From Candidatus Planktophila dulcis (lineage in GTDB: Bacteria; Actinomycetota; Actinomycetes; Nanopelagicales; Nanopelagicaceae): 64,000 nt of DNA. Every line of letters starts with the position of its first letter. The first letter of the stretch is position 1. Position numbers and translations under genes: made by a program. This document shows, in pieces, positions 56,978 through 64,000 of this stretch. Under the pieces are notes generated by a model, which was given only the letters and a program-made list of their open reading frames with translations, was not told the DNA's origin and did not search any database. The DNA is taken from assembly GCF_002288225.1 (NCBI RefSeq), contig NZ_CP016777.1, forward strand, positions 682,001 through 746,000, in the 5' to 3' direction.

Positions 56978-58315
56978 TTACTTTTTTCCATCTCCCAATA
57001 GTCCAAGTGCAATAGGAGCTGCGATAGGTCTATTACTTGAAGCGATGCGCTCTTCATCAGTGACTGAACATTTGGTCAAGCCAGCAACAATCTCTGACAC
57101 ATTGCGAGAGCAGATACGTCCTTGGCACAATCCCATACCAGCGCGAGTAAATAATTTCGCTGTCCGAGAATCTTCAGCTCCTAATTCAGCAACTGATTCT
57201 TCAATCTCACTCAGTGACACTTCTTCGCAGCGACAGATGGTGGTTGATTTTTCAGCCCACGATCTCCAGCCATCCTTGACGGGATAACTGCGCTTGAGTG
57301 CATCAGCAAATACCTGTTTCCTAAAGCGTGCAAAGCGAAGGTGCGAGGAAATCTTCTGACTCGAGGCTGAAAGACCTGCAATCTCACCTTCCAAAAGTGA
57401 GAGATCTGCTCCACCAATACCTGTTGCTTCCCCAGCAATCCAGACATTCTTCTGCGAACTCAGCTGATCACCATCGACTTCAAAGATTGTTGTCCCATCA
57501 ACATCCACGCGCTCTTTGCATCCCACAATTCCACCCAGTGTGAGATCTGGCGAAAATCCCCATCCCACTGCAACGACATCGACTTCGAAAGTTTGTGCTC
57601 TGTTGCTCTTCAGTGCAAAAGATGAATTAACGGAAGTGATGGTCACCTGACCCTTATCAAATCGGGAGACTACCCGGCCGAAACGGGGTGCTATTCGATA
57701 CTGGCGAATAAGGCCCGCGTAATAAATCAATTCAGCAAACTTAGACACATTGAGTAACAACGCCTGCGGAGAGAGCAACCATCGCATTGGGCTATGTGCT
57801 TCATAGAGTCCAACTACCTTTGCACCAGCTTGTGCAAGTCCGGTTGCAACAGGAAGTAAGAATGGTCCAGTACCCGCAACAACAATTGACTGACCAGCTA
57901 AAACCCCATGGCCCTTAAGTAGAGCTTGCGCAGCACCAGGCGTCATAGAGCCTGGTAAATCCCATCCAGGAAATGGAAGCGAACGATCATATGCACCGGT
58001 TGCAAGAATCAACTTCTCTGCAGTGAGTGAACTCTCTGAACCACCTTGCAAGTAATTGACACGGATGAGATCGCCATCTCTTTCTATGCTCCACACGGTT
58101 GCTTCCGAGATATAGGTAATTGATGCTGCGCCTTTAACTTTGGCAAAGAGAAGATCTGCTCGATTGCTGCGATATCCCGTCACTGTTGAGCGATGACGCC
58201 AATATTGACCACCGAGACGAGATGCAGAATCAATGAGCGCAACTTCGCTGCCATTACGCGCTGCTGCCTCTGCAGCGGCAAGGCCTGCAGGACCTGCACC
58301 AATCACAATAATCAT
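56978..58315 (-). CDS. FAD/NAD-binding subunit of D-hydroxyproline dehydrogenase (HcnB-like)
   Basis: 445 aa. The FAD-binding GAGPAG is at residues 6-11 and a second nucleotide motif VVAGTGPFLLPVA lies near 145. The C-terminal part (about 360-405) has CRCEEVSLSEIEE and GMGLCQGRICS, a four-cysteine BFD-like [2Fe-2S] site. This is the alpha subunit pattern of three-part amino-acid dehydrogenases related to hydrogen cyanide synthase and opine oxidases. The next two genes supply the other subunits. It overlaps the ferredoxin-like gene by four bases. Confidence 0.88.
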   Translation of the reverse strand: MIIVIGAGPAGLAAAEAAARNGSEVALIDSASRLGGQYWRHRSTVTGYRSNRADLLFAKVKGAASITYISEATVWSIERDGDLIRVNYLQGGSESSLTAEKLILATGAYDRSLPFPGWDLPGSMTPGAAQALLKGHGVLAGQSIVVAGTGPFLLPVATGLAQAGAKVVGLYEAHSPMRWLLSPQALLLNVSKFAELIYYAGLIRQYRIAPRFGRVVSRFDKGQVTITSVNSSFALKSNRAQTFEVDVVAVGWGFSPDLTLGGIVGCKERVDVDGTTIFEVDGDQLSSQKNVWIAGEATGIGGADLSLLEGEIAGLSASSQKISSHLRFARFRKQVFADALKRSYPVKDGWRSWAEKSTTICRCEEVSLSEIEESVAELGAEDSRTAKLFTRAGMGLCQGRICSRNVSEIVAGLTKCSVTDEERIASSNRPIAAPIALGLLGDGKK

Positions 58316-58563
58316 GAGGAGCTCTCAATATTCATATCTGCCTTAGCCTCAATCAGGCATGAACGCTGATTAGCAACACCATCAACGACCACAACGCAGT
58401 CAAAGCAAATTCCAATTCCACAGAATATCGAGCGGGGTTCTTCACCAAATCTAGTTTTTCGCAAGGCAAGAGTTCCTGAGTTGATTACTGCTGCAGCAAT
58501 GCTCTGACCCTCTTCGCACTGGACTGCGACTCCGTTAAATGTGAATGAGATTTGCTTACTCAT
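58312..58563 (-). CDS. [2Fe-2S] subunit of D-hydroxyproline dehydrogenase (HcnA-like)
   Basis: 83 aa. Four cysteines, C48, C53, C56 and C69, in FCGIGICFDCVVVVDGVANQ and RSCL form a plant-type ferredoxin site (CX4CX2CX12C). It overlaps both neighbours by four bases (ATGA), as expected for subunits of one complex. Confidence 0.9.
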   Translation of the reverse strand: MSKQISFTFNGVAVQCEEGQSIAAAVINSGTLALRKTRFGEEPRSIFCGIGICFDCVVVVDGVANQRSCLIEAKADMNIESSS

Positions 58564-59702
58564 AGCGATACCGTCGCAAATCGGTGCGGTGAAAACGGTG
58601 ATCCATCCATGAATGACCCTCTGCCAAGGATTGCATCAGTGATGAGCGCTGCAGATCCCGGAGCTAAGCCAATACCTGCGCCTTCATGTCCTGCTGAGTG
58701 CCACAGGCCTCGAACCTTTGAATCTTCACCAATGACGGGCAGATGATCTGGCGCATACGGTCTAAAGCCACGATAAGCGCGAAGCAATTGCACATCGCGC
58801 AAAACAGGAAAGAGAGATGTTGCTTGCGCTGCAAGTCGGCGCAAAATCTCGTAATTCATGGAACCATCAAAGCCAATACGTTCACGGCTTGCGCCAATAA
58901 GAATTGTTCCACTACGCGTTCCTTCAACAACAGTACTTGTCTGCAAATCTGCATCGCTACTTGCCACATTTGTTACATAATCTGAGTCATAGACTTTATG
59001 AAAGACATACTTCTTTGTTGGCTCTGTCACCAGAATGAATCCTTTGCGCGGTGCAATCGGCAGGTGTGAGCCTGCCATCTCCGCTAACTCCCCTGCCCAT
59101 GTGCCTGTCGCATTGACGATGATCGGGGCTTTGAAGATTCCTTTCGAAGTTTCAATTCCAGCAACAGCGCCGTTCTCAACAACGATGCGCGTGACCTTTG
59201 CCTGTGAAATAAATGCACCACCGCGAGCAATCACAGTGCGAATGACCTGAGCTGCCGCCAACATCGGCTGGCATTGCGCATCTTGCGGGTAGAAAACGCC
59301 TGAGTGAAAATCTGGATGAAGATAAGGCTCAAGCTCATGTAGGGATGATTGATTTAACTTCTGGGTCGTCACTCCATGCTGCGATTGTTCTGCTGCAAGT
59401 TTCAACAGTGGGCCATCATCATGACGGGCAACAACTACGCCACCTTTAGCCTCTAACTCAAAGCTATCGCCAACATCCTCTTGCATCTCAAACCACAAAT
59501 CACGTGAGCGCAGAGCGAGCGTCAACTCCGGTCCTGGATCCTTATCTGAAACAAGAATATTTCCTTCACCAGCTCCTGTAGTTCCACTGGAGACGGCTCC
59601 GCGATCGATTACTAAGACTTTCAACCCTGCGTTAGTCAGAGATAGCGCAGATGATGCTCCGACAATTCCTGCGCCAATAACAATCGCGTCAGGACTTTGC
59701 AT
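58560..59702 (-). CDS. FAD-dependent D-amino acid dehydrogenase subunit, probable D-hydroxyproline dehydrogenase (HcnC-like)
   Basis: 380 aa DAO-fold protein. GAGIVGASSALSLTNAGLKV binds FAD; VFYPQDAQCQPMLAAAQVIR, and the C-terminal YRGFRPYAPDHLPVIG and WHSAGHEGAGIGLAPGSA, are typical. It likely carries the site that oxidises cis-4-hydroxy-D-proline to pyrroline-4-hydroxy-2-carboxylate; other D-imino or D-amino acids are possible. It is first in the five-gene minus-strand unit; neither a ribosome site nor a TANNNT element is evident before its ATG. Confidence 0.88.
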   Translation of the reverse strand: MQSPDAIVIGAGIVGASSALSLTNAGLKVLVIDRGAVSSGTTGAGEGNILVSDKDPGPELTLALRSRDLWFEMQEDVGDSFELEAKGGVVVARHDDGPLLKLAAEQSQHGVTTQKLNQSSLHELEPYLHPDFHSGVFYPQDAQCQPMLAAAQVIRTVIARGGAFISQAKVTRIVVENGAVAGIETSKGIFKAPIIVNATGTWAGELAEMAGSHLPIAPRKGFILVTEPTKKYVFHKVYDSDYVTNVASSDADLQTSTVVEGTRSGTILIGASRERIGFDGSMNYEILRRLAAQATSLFPVLRDVQLLRAYRGFRPYAPDHLPVIGEDSKVRGLWHSAGHEGAGIGLAPGSAALITDAILGRGSFMDGSPFSPHRFATVSL

Positions 59703-59716
59703 GTGAGAAGTGTGCT

Positions 59717-60121
59717 CTACTTCGTAATCTGTTGCAGAACTTCACGAAGATCTGCGTCATCAGCCGGTGCAATATCCCATGGCTTATGCAGGCCATCATC
59801 CTTCCAGCGAGGGATAACATGCATATGAAGGTGAAGGACGGTCTGCCATCCGGCTTCCCGACTCATCTGGAAAACAGTGGTTCCTTCAGATCCCAACTTG
59901 GCGGCAAGCAGGTCCGCAACATCTTTGGCGGCAGCAGCAACCTTTGAATATGTGAGGGCGTCGGCTTCGTGAATATCTCTTACATGCTTCTTCGGAATCA
60001 CCAATGTGTGACCACGACCTGCAGGGAAGATATCCAAAAATGCATAGCAATCATCGTTTTCAAAGACCTTATGTGAAGGAAGAGATCCTTCAACTATCTT
60101 GCAGAAGATGCACTCTGACAT
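59717..60121 (-). CDS. HIT-family nucleotide hydrolase/transferase
   Basis: 134 aa. CIFCKIVEG start, DIFPAGRGHTLVIPKKH, and the histidine triad HLHMHVIPRW near residue 100. HINT-type purine nucleoside phosphoramidase or dinucleotide hydrolase; the substrate is not known. It begins four bases after the MpaB-like gene, with TACAGT six bases before the ATG. The frame is open to 60178 but that part overlaps the upstream gene. Confidence 0.9.
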   Translation of the reverse strand: MSECIFCKIVEGSLPSHKVFENDDCYAFLDIFPAGRGHTLVIPKKHVRDIHEADALTYSKVAAAAKDVADLLAAKLGSEGTTVFQMSREAGWQTVLHLHMHVIPRWKDDGLHKPWDIAPADDADLREVLQQITK

Positions 60122-60125
60122 GGCG

Positions 60126-61025
60126 TCACTGTAGAGCGTTGATTCTTGCGCGCGCAATCTTCTGACTCGGTGATTCATGGCCCAGCATGTAAGAGAGAAA
60201 ATCCAGCAGACCTTTGCTCACCTTGAGCCATATTCGAGAACGCGGTTTAAGACCAAGAACCGAAAGAAAGGGTTCATCGATGGTGGCAATAGCTGCATTG
60301 GCAAGTATTCGGTAGAAAACTAGGCCTCCTACGGAAAATGGTGGCTTGAGAATGAATCCCACTATGGGTGGTGTCATAGAGATCGTGACAACTTCGTTGC
60401 GTGCAAAGCTATCCATCACGGATGCAAGCTCTTGCTTAGACGTGGGAGCAGAGCTAAGTCCGAGTGGCTCAGCACTCTTTGCCCACTCATTTACGTAACG
60501 ATCGGCACCTTGTGGCAATGCATAACCAAGTTCCTCGTGTGCACGCAGGAATGAATCAGTGAATGCGCAATGCACCCACAATAAATATCGTGGGTCACTT
60601 GCGCTATATCGCGCATGCTCACCACTCTTCTGCACGAAATTTCCTTTTACGCGTTTATGCATTTCACGCACTCGGCGGGCTTCAATTTCAATTGCCTCTG
60701 TTGAGCCAAAAGATGTGATGGTCAGCCAGCGCGTTGTGCGCTCAAGTCGACCTAAAGGATCTGTGTCATAGGCAGAGTGCTCGGCAACACCGGTCAAAGC
60801 TGCAGGATGTGCTGCTTGCATCAGCAATGCGCGAATCCCACCCACCAGCGTTGCAATACAACCATGCACCTGCCAGACAGCACTTTCTGGACCAAAGAGG
60901 CCAACATCATTTCCGATTGCCATCTGCTGCGACCACTCGGGAGCACCGCTTGCATCTCCTGAAACTATTTTGCGAAATGCATCAGCTGCTCTATTTCCGC
61001 CAAGAGCCCCAAGTACTTTATTCAC
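60126..61025 (-). CDS. MpaB-like (DUF2236) oxygenase-family protein
   Basis: 299 aa. Matches the DUF2236 family, which includes latex-clearing oxygenase: FGPESAVWQVHGCIA and LLMQAAHPAALTGVAEHSAYDTDPLGRLERT near residue 100, ARRVREMHKRVKG, and WVHCAFTDSFLRAHE near 150. Family members hold heme through conserved histidines; activity here is unknown. The start is GTG (61025) with TAGAAT seven bases upstream. Confidence 0.82.
   Translation of the reverse strand: MNKVLGALGGNRAADAFRKIVSGDASGAPEWSQQMAIGNDVGLFGPESAVWQVHGCIATLVGGIRALLMQAAHPAALTGVAEHSAYDTDPLGRLERTTRWLTITSFGSTEAIEIEARRVREMHKRVKGNFVQKSGEHARYSASDPRYLLWVHCAFTDSFLRAHEELGYALPQGADRYVNEWAKSAEPLGLSSAPTSKQELASVMDSFARNEVVTISMTPPIVGFILKPPFSVGGLVFYRILANAAIATIDEPFLSVLGLKPRSRIWLKVSKGLLDFLSYMLGHESPSQKIARARINALQ
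60128..60133 (-). promoter_or_regulatory. Possible -10 before HIT gene
   Basis: TACAGT on the minus strand, six bases before the ATG at 60121 and inside the last codons of the MpaB-like gene. Confidence 0.3.
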
Positions 61026-61032
61026 GGATGTA

Positions 61033-61038
61033 ATTCTA
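61033..61038 (-). promoter_or_regulatory. Putative -10 for leaderless MpaB-like gene
   Basis: TAGAAT on the minus strand, seven bases before the GTG at 61025, in the 37-base gap after hutG. Confidence 0.45.
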
Positions 61039-61062
61039 GAGAAGTATTGCTATCGTGCAATT

Positions 61063-61932
61063 TCAAGGACGTGTAGAGAACCCAGCTGCCATCTCAAGAA
61101 CTACAAGAGCTGCCAATCGCACAGTTCGTTCATCTGCAGAATCCTTGCTTGCATCAATCTCAGTGATATCTGCGCCAATAACCGATGGTGATGACCCTGC
61201 AAGGAATGCGAATTGACGCAGTTCATCGGCGCTAATTCCACCAGGGGCTGCAGCAGGACAAGCTGGTACAACAGATCGATCACAGACATCCATATCAAAA
61301 TCAACAAAGACCTTATCGCCTGCAACAGAGAGCGCTATCGCCCAGATATCTTCAATACTCTTTCTTCGAAGCTCACTGCGAGGAATGACGGTGATACCGA
61401 AATCGTTTGCTCTCTTGGCATACTCAGTCGAGTTGGAGAAATCAGCAATACCAATTTGAACAACCTTCTTGCCACTTAACCCCGCCTCAATGAGGCGTCG
61501 CACAGGAGAACCGTTGCTGACACCATCTCGTAAGTCGTAATGCGCATCCAAAGTAATTAATCCTGTTACTTGCATTGCCTGCACGCCGCAATAGGTAATC
61601 GAATTATCTCCACCCAGTGCAATAACCAGTGAGCTCTTGGCAGCTATCGATTTCAACTCAGAGATAGCCGCAACTTCATCACTATCGGGAGATGTGATAT
61701 CTCCGGCGTCTTGCAGGGAAACTTTTTCAAGATTGACCCTGGGATCTGAGTGAGCGGTGGAGTAACGCTGTAACGCTTGCCGAATTGCATTGGGAGTCTG
61801 ATGTGCTGATGTTGGACTCAGACTTGTTTGTGAGGCCGGAACTCCAACGACAGTCACATCTGCTTGATTTTCTGACTTCTGTGAAAAATGAGATGCCGCC
61901 CGTGGCCAGAGAGGATCGTGAGGCAGTGCCAT
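61063..61932 (-). CDS. hutG: Formimidoylglutamase (arginase family)
   Basis: 289 aa. Last histidine-utilisation step: formimidoylglutamate to glutamate and formamide. The arginase-fold metal motifs are present in altered form: GGDNS (N110 where arginases have His), DAHYD (D129, H131, D133) and DFDMD (D211, D213, D215) followed by [12 protein letters not shown]. The CDRSVxPACPA form is typical of HutG. It is divergent from hutU-hutI, with a 48-base gap. TACCCT six bases before the ATG supports the start. Confidence 0.88.
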   Translation of the reverse strand: MALPHDPLWPRAASHFSQKSENQADVTVVGVPASQTSLSPTSAHQTPNAIRQALQRYSTAHSDPRVNLEKVSLQDAGDITSPDSDEVAAISELKSIAAKSSLVIALGGDNSITYCGVQAMQVTGLITLDAHYDLRDGVSNGSPVRRLIEAGLSGKKVVQIGIADFSNSTEYAKRANDFGITVIPRSELRRKSIEDIWAIALSVAGDKVFVDFDMDVCDRSVVPACPAAAPGGISADELRQFAFLAGSSPSVIGADITEIDASKDSADERTVRLAALVVLEMAAGFSTRP

Positions 61933-61938
61933 GGTGAA

Positions 61939-61944
61939 AGGGTA
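61939..61944 (-). promoter_or_regulatory. Putative -10 for leaderless hutG
   Basis: TACCCT on the minus strand, six bases before the hutG ATG. Confidence 0.4.
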
Positions 61945-61968
61945 GTGGTAAGGGCAATGATGCAGATA

Positions 61969-61974
61969 TATAGT
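61969..61974 (+). promoter_or_regulatory. Putative -10 for leaderless hutU
   Basis: TATAGT, six bases before the ATG at 61981. A near-consensus -10; the divergent hutG element lies 24 bases away. Confidence 0.5.
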
Positions 61975-61980
61975 GCTCGA

Positions 61981-63651
61981 ATGATGTCAGGACCTCGTCC
62001 AGTTAGAGCACCTCGCGGAACAACAAAGACCGCACACGGTTGGGGTCAAGAGGCAGCCCTTCGCATGTTGCAGAACAACCTCGACCCTGAAGTTGCTGAG
62101 CATCCCGACAAATTAGTTGTTTACGGTGGAACAGGTAAAGCTGCTCGAAATTGGGATTCCTTCGATGCTCTTGTTAAGACTCTGACCAATCTAAAAGATG
62201 ATGAAACGATGTTGGTGCAATCCGGAAAACCCGTTGGTGTATTTCAAACCCATGAATGGGCACCTCGCGTACTCCTCGCTAATTCAAATCTTGTAGGAGA
62301 TTGGGCGACCTGGCCTGAATTTCGAAGGCTCGAAGATTTAGGTTTAACGATGTATGGCCAGATGACTGCAGGGTCATGGATCTATATCGGCACTCAAGGA
62401 ATTTTGCAGGGCACCTATGAAACTTTTGCAGCGGTTGCTGAAAAGCATTTTGGTGGGACGCTCGCTGGAACTCTGACAGTCACAGGTGGATGCGGTGGTA
62501 TGGGTGGGGCTCAACCACTTGCTATCACCATGAATGAAGGAACATGTCTGATCATCGATGTCGATGGTTCACGCCTCAAGCGCCGAGTCACCAAGAGATA
62601 TCTCGATGTCATTGCAGATAACTTGGAAGATGCTGTAGCAATGGCTGTGAAGGCAAAGAATGAGAAGAAGGCAATCTCCATCGGTCTTGTGGGAAATAGT
62701 GCAACGGTCCTCCCCCAACTCTTTGCCATGGGAGTGCCGATAGATATCGTCACAGACCAAACATCAGCTCACGATCCACTTTTCTATATTCCTGAAGGTA
62801 TTGATATCAATGATGCCCGTGATAGCGCAGATCGAAATCCTGTTGACTTCTCCAAGCGCGCAAAAGAATCAATGGCAAAGCACGTTGAAGCAATGGTCAA
62901 CTTTCAAGATAAGGGCGCAGTGGTCTTTGACTATGGAAACTCCATTCGCGATGAGGCACGCCAAGGTGGTTACACCAGAGCATTTGAATTCCCTGGCTTT
63001 ATTCCAGCCTATATACGACCACTGTTCTGTGAAGGAAAAGGACCATTTCGTTGGGTTGCACTGTCGGGAGATCCGAAAGATATTGCACGTACCGATCAAG
63101 CAGTTCTCGAACTTTTCCCTGAAAACAAGCATCTGCATCGCTGGATCAAGATGGCGCAAGATCGCGTTGAATTTGAAGGGCTGCCTGCGCGCATCTGCTG
63201 GCTCGGCTATGGAGAACGCGATAAGGCTGGATTGAAATTTAATGACCTCGTTGCAAGTGGTGAAGTCAGCGCACCTATTGTTATTGGGCGCGATCACTTA
63301 GATTGCGGCAGCGTTGCATCCCCTTATCGTGAATCTGAAGCAATGCTCGATGGATCAGATGCGATCGCGGACTGGCCACTACTGAATGCGATGATCAATA
63401 TTTCATCAGGTGCATCATGGGTCTCGATTCACCATGGTGGCGGCGTTGGCATTGGTCGCTCCATCCACGCAGGACAAGTCAGCGTTGCAGATGGAACGCC
63501 ACTTGCTGCCCAGAAGTTAGAGCGAGTGCTCACCAACGATCCTGGCATGGGCGTCATTCGCCATGCAGATGCAGGCTATGAACACGCAAAGGAAGTTGCC
63601 ATTGAAAAGGGTGTTCACGTACCCATGATGAATGGTGCACCTATCACGTGA
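61981..63651 (+). CDS. hutU: Urocanate hydratase
   Basis: 556 aa. Converts urocanate to imidazolonepropionate with tightly bound NAD. Starts [51 protein letters not shown] (NAD-binding region), [18 protein letters not shown] and [19 protein letters not shown] are family signatures. Tandem ATGs at 61981 and 61984 are preferred over 61957/61960 because homologues begin [12 protein letters not shown] and TATAGT precedes by six bases. It overlaps hutI by GTGA. Confidence 0.96.
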   Translation: MMSGPRPVRAPRGTTKTAHGWGQEAALRMLQNNLDPEVAEHPDKLVVYGGTGKAARNWDSFDALVKTLTNLKDDETMLVQSGKPVGVFQTHEWAPRVLLANSNLVGDWATWPEFRRLEDLGLTMYGQMTAGSWIYIGTQGILQGTYETFAAVAEKHFGGTLAGTLTVTGGCGGMGGAQPLAITMNEGTCLIIDVDGSRLKRRVTKRYLDVIADNLEDAVAMAVKAKNEKKAISIGLVGNSATVLPQLFAMGVPIDIVTDQTSAHDPLFYIPEGIDINDARDSADRNPVDFSKRAKESMAKHVEAMVNFQDKGAVVFDYGNSIRDEARQGGYTRAFEFPGFIPAYIRPLFCEGKGPFRWVALSGDPKDIARTDQAVLELFPENKHLHRWIKMAQDRVEFEGLPARICWLGYGERDKAGLKFNDLVASGEVSAPIVIGRDHLDCGSVASPYRESEAMLDGSDAIADWPLLNAMINISSGASWVSIHHGGGVGIGRSIHAGQVSVADGTPLAAQKLERVLTNDPGMGVIRHADAGYEHAKEVAIEKGVHVPMMNGAPIT

Positions 63652-64000
63652 GCTCCATAGCATTTACCAACATTGCAACTCTTGTCACAAATGATGTATC
63701 AGCAGGAGAAGGCGCCTTAGGAGTTCTACATAACGCAACTGTTGTGGTGGAAGATGGGTTGATTTCCCAGATTTCACAGACTCGACCATCTGGCGTCGAT
63801 AGCGAAGTTGATTGCACGGGCAAGACATTGCTTCCAGGATTTGTGGATTCGCACTCTCACCTAATATTTGCCGGAGATCGAGCAGATGAGTTTGCAGCGC
63901 GTTCACAAGGTGGGAAATACACCGCAGGTGGAATCGCATCGACTGTGAAGGCAACGAGAGCGGCATCAGATGCTGATCTTCGCCAGAATGCACAGCGTCT
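63648..64000 (+). CDS. hutI: Imidazolonepropionase, 3' part outside window
   Basis: 117 codons present, cut by the window end. Starts with GTG overlapping the hutU stop. [12 protein letters not shown] start, VVVEDGLIS, then [23 protein letters not shown] with metal ligands H69 and H71, and [14 protein letters not shown] match imidazolonepropionase. It hydrolyses imidazolonepropionate to formimidoylglutamate, the HutG substrate. hutH is expected further on. Confidence 0.93.
   Translation, partial: MSSIAFTNIATLVTNDVSAGEGALGVLHNATVVVEDGLISQISQTRPSGVDSEVDCTGKTLLPGFVDSHSHLIFAGDRADEFAARSQGGKYTAGGIASTVKATRAASDADLRQNAQR

Noticed and set aside
1-64000. Insertion sequences, prophage, CRISPR arrays, rRNA genes, toxin-antitoxin or defence genes
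   Set aside because: I looked for transposase, integrase and Cas-type proteins, spaced repeats and rRNA sequence on both strands and found none.

Overview
The window looks like a core stretch of a small, streamlined, low-GC actinobacterial chromosome. The evidence is a set of actinobacterial genes (an mIHF-type protein, BldD, the PimA / acyltransferase / PgsA phosphatidylinositol-mannoside genes, a PriA with degenerate helicase motifs) and a gene order like that of Mycobacterium tuberculosis (pyrRBC-carAB-pyrF-mihF-gmk-rpoZ-coaBC-metK-priA; efp-nusB; aroQBKCE-mltG-ruvX-alaS; aspS-hisS; relA-secFD-ruvBAC-yebC-pdxTS; pimA-acyltransferase-pgsA-HIT-thrS). The modest GC content judged by eye, near-zero intergenic space and overlapping convergent genes suggest a freshwater planktonic lineage such as Nanopelagicales (acI). 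That placement is an inference.

Layout. 1-15.6 kb (minus strand): def (partial), priA, metK, coaBC, rpoZ, a fused mIHF-guanylate kinase gene, then a full UMP operon (pyrR-pyrB-pyrC-carA-carB-pyrK-pyrD-pyrF) with a PyrR-binding hairpin in its leader. 15.7-16.2 kb: bldD (plus strand). 16.2-30 kb (minus): nusB, efp, shikimate genes, a lone A24 peptidase, mltG, ruvX, alaS, a DUF948 protein, aspS, hisS, an MBL hydrolase. 30-31.4 kb: a DUF349 protein (plus). 31.4-49.7 kb (minus): relA, secF, secD, ruvB, ruvA, ruvC, yebC, pdxT, pdxS, a DUF3048 protein, a LemA-like protein, pimA, an acyltransferase, pgsA, then HIT, thrS, pabC, pabB. One plus-strand gene at 44.9 kb interrupts this run and encodes a nucleotide-site-less relic of an EF-G GTPase domain. 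49.8-50.2 kb: tRNA-Gly, tRNA-Cys, tRNA-Val, followed by a small zinc-ribbon membrane protein with foreign-looking codon use.

50.7-64 kb is the accessory, catabolic part: a uracil/xanthine permease, a LysE-type exporter, an EamA transporter, and a complete gene set for trans-4-hydroxy-L-proline to 2-oxoglutarate (epimerase, three-subunit D-hydroxyproline dehydrogenase, DapA-like deaminase, semialdehyde dehydrogenase). Then come a HIT protein, an MpaB-like protein and histidine-utilisation genes (hutG diverging from hutU-hutI, with hutI cut by the window end). Both routes feed 2-oxoglutarate/glutamate and suggest scavenging of protein-derived amino acids.

A recurring regulatory pattern is a TANNNT hexamer ending 6 or 7 bases before the start codon of at least fifteen genes, most of them transcription-unit heads. 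It fits leaderless transcription and fixes several start codons. Genes inside operons and a few leaders (pyrR, uraA, efp, pdxS) instead show Shine-Dalgarno sites. No insertion sequences, prophage, CRISPR array or rRNA were seen, and no stretch over 300 bases lacks a gene.
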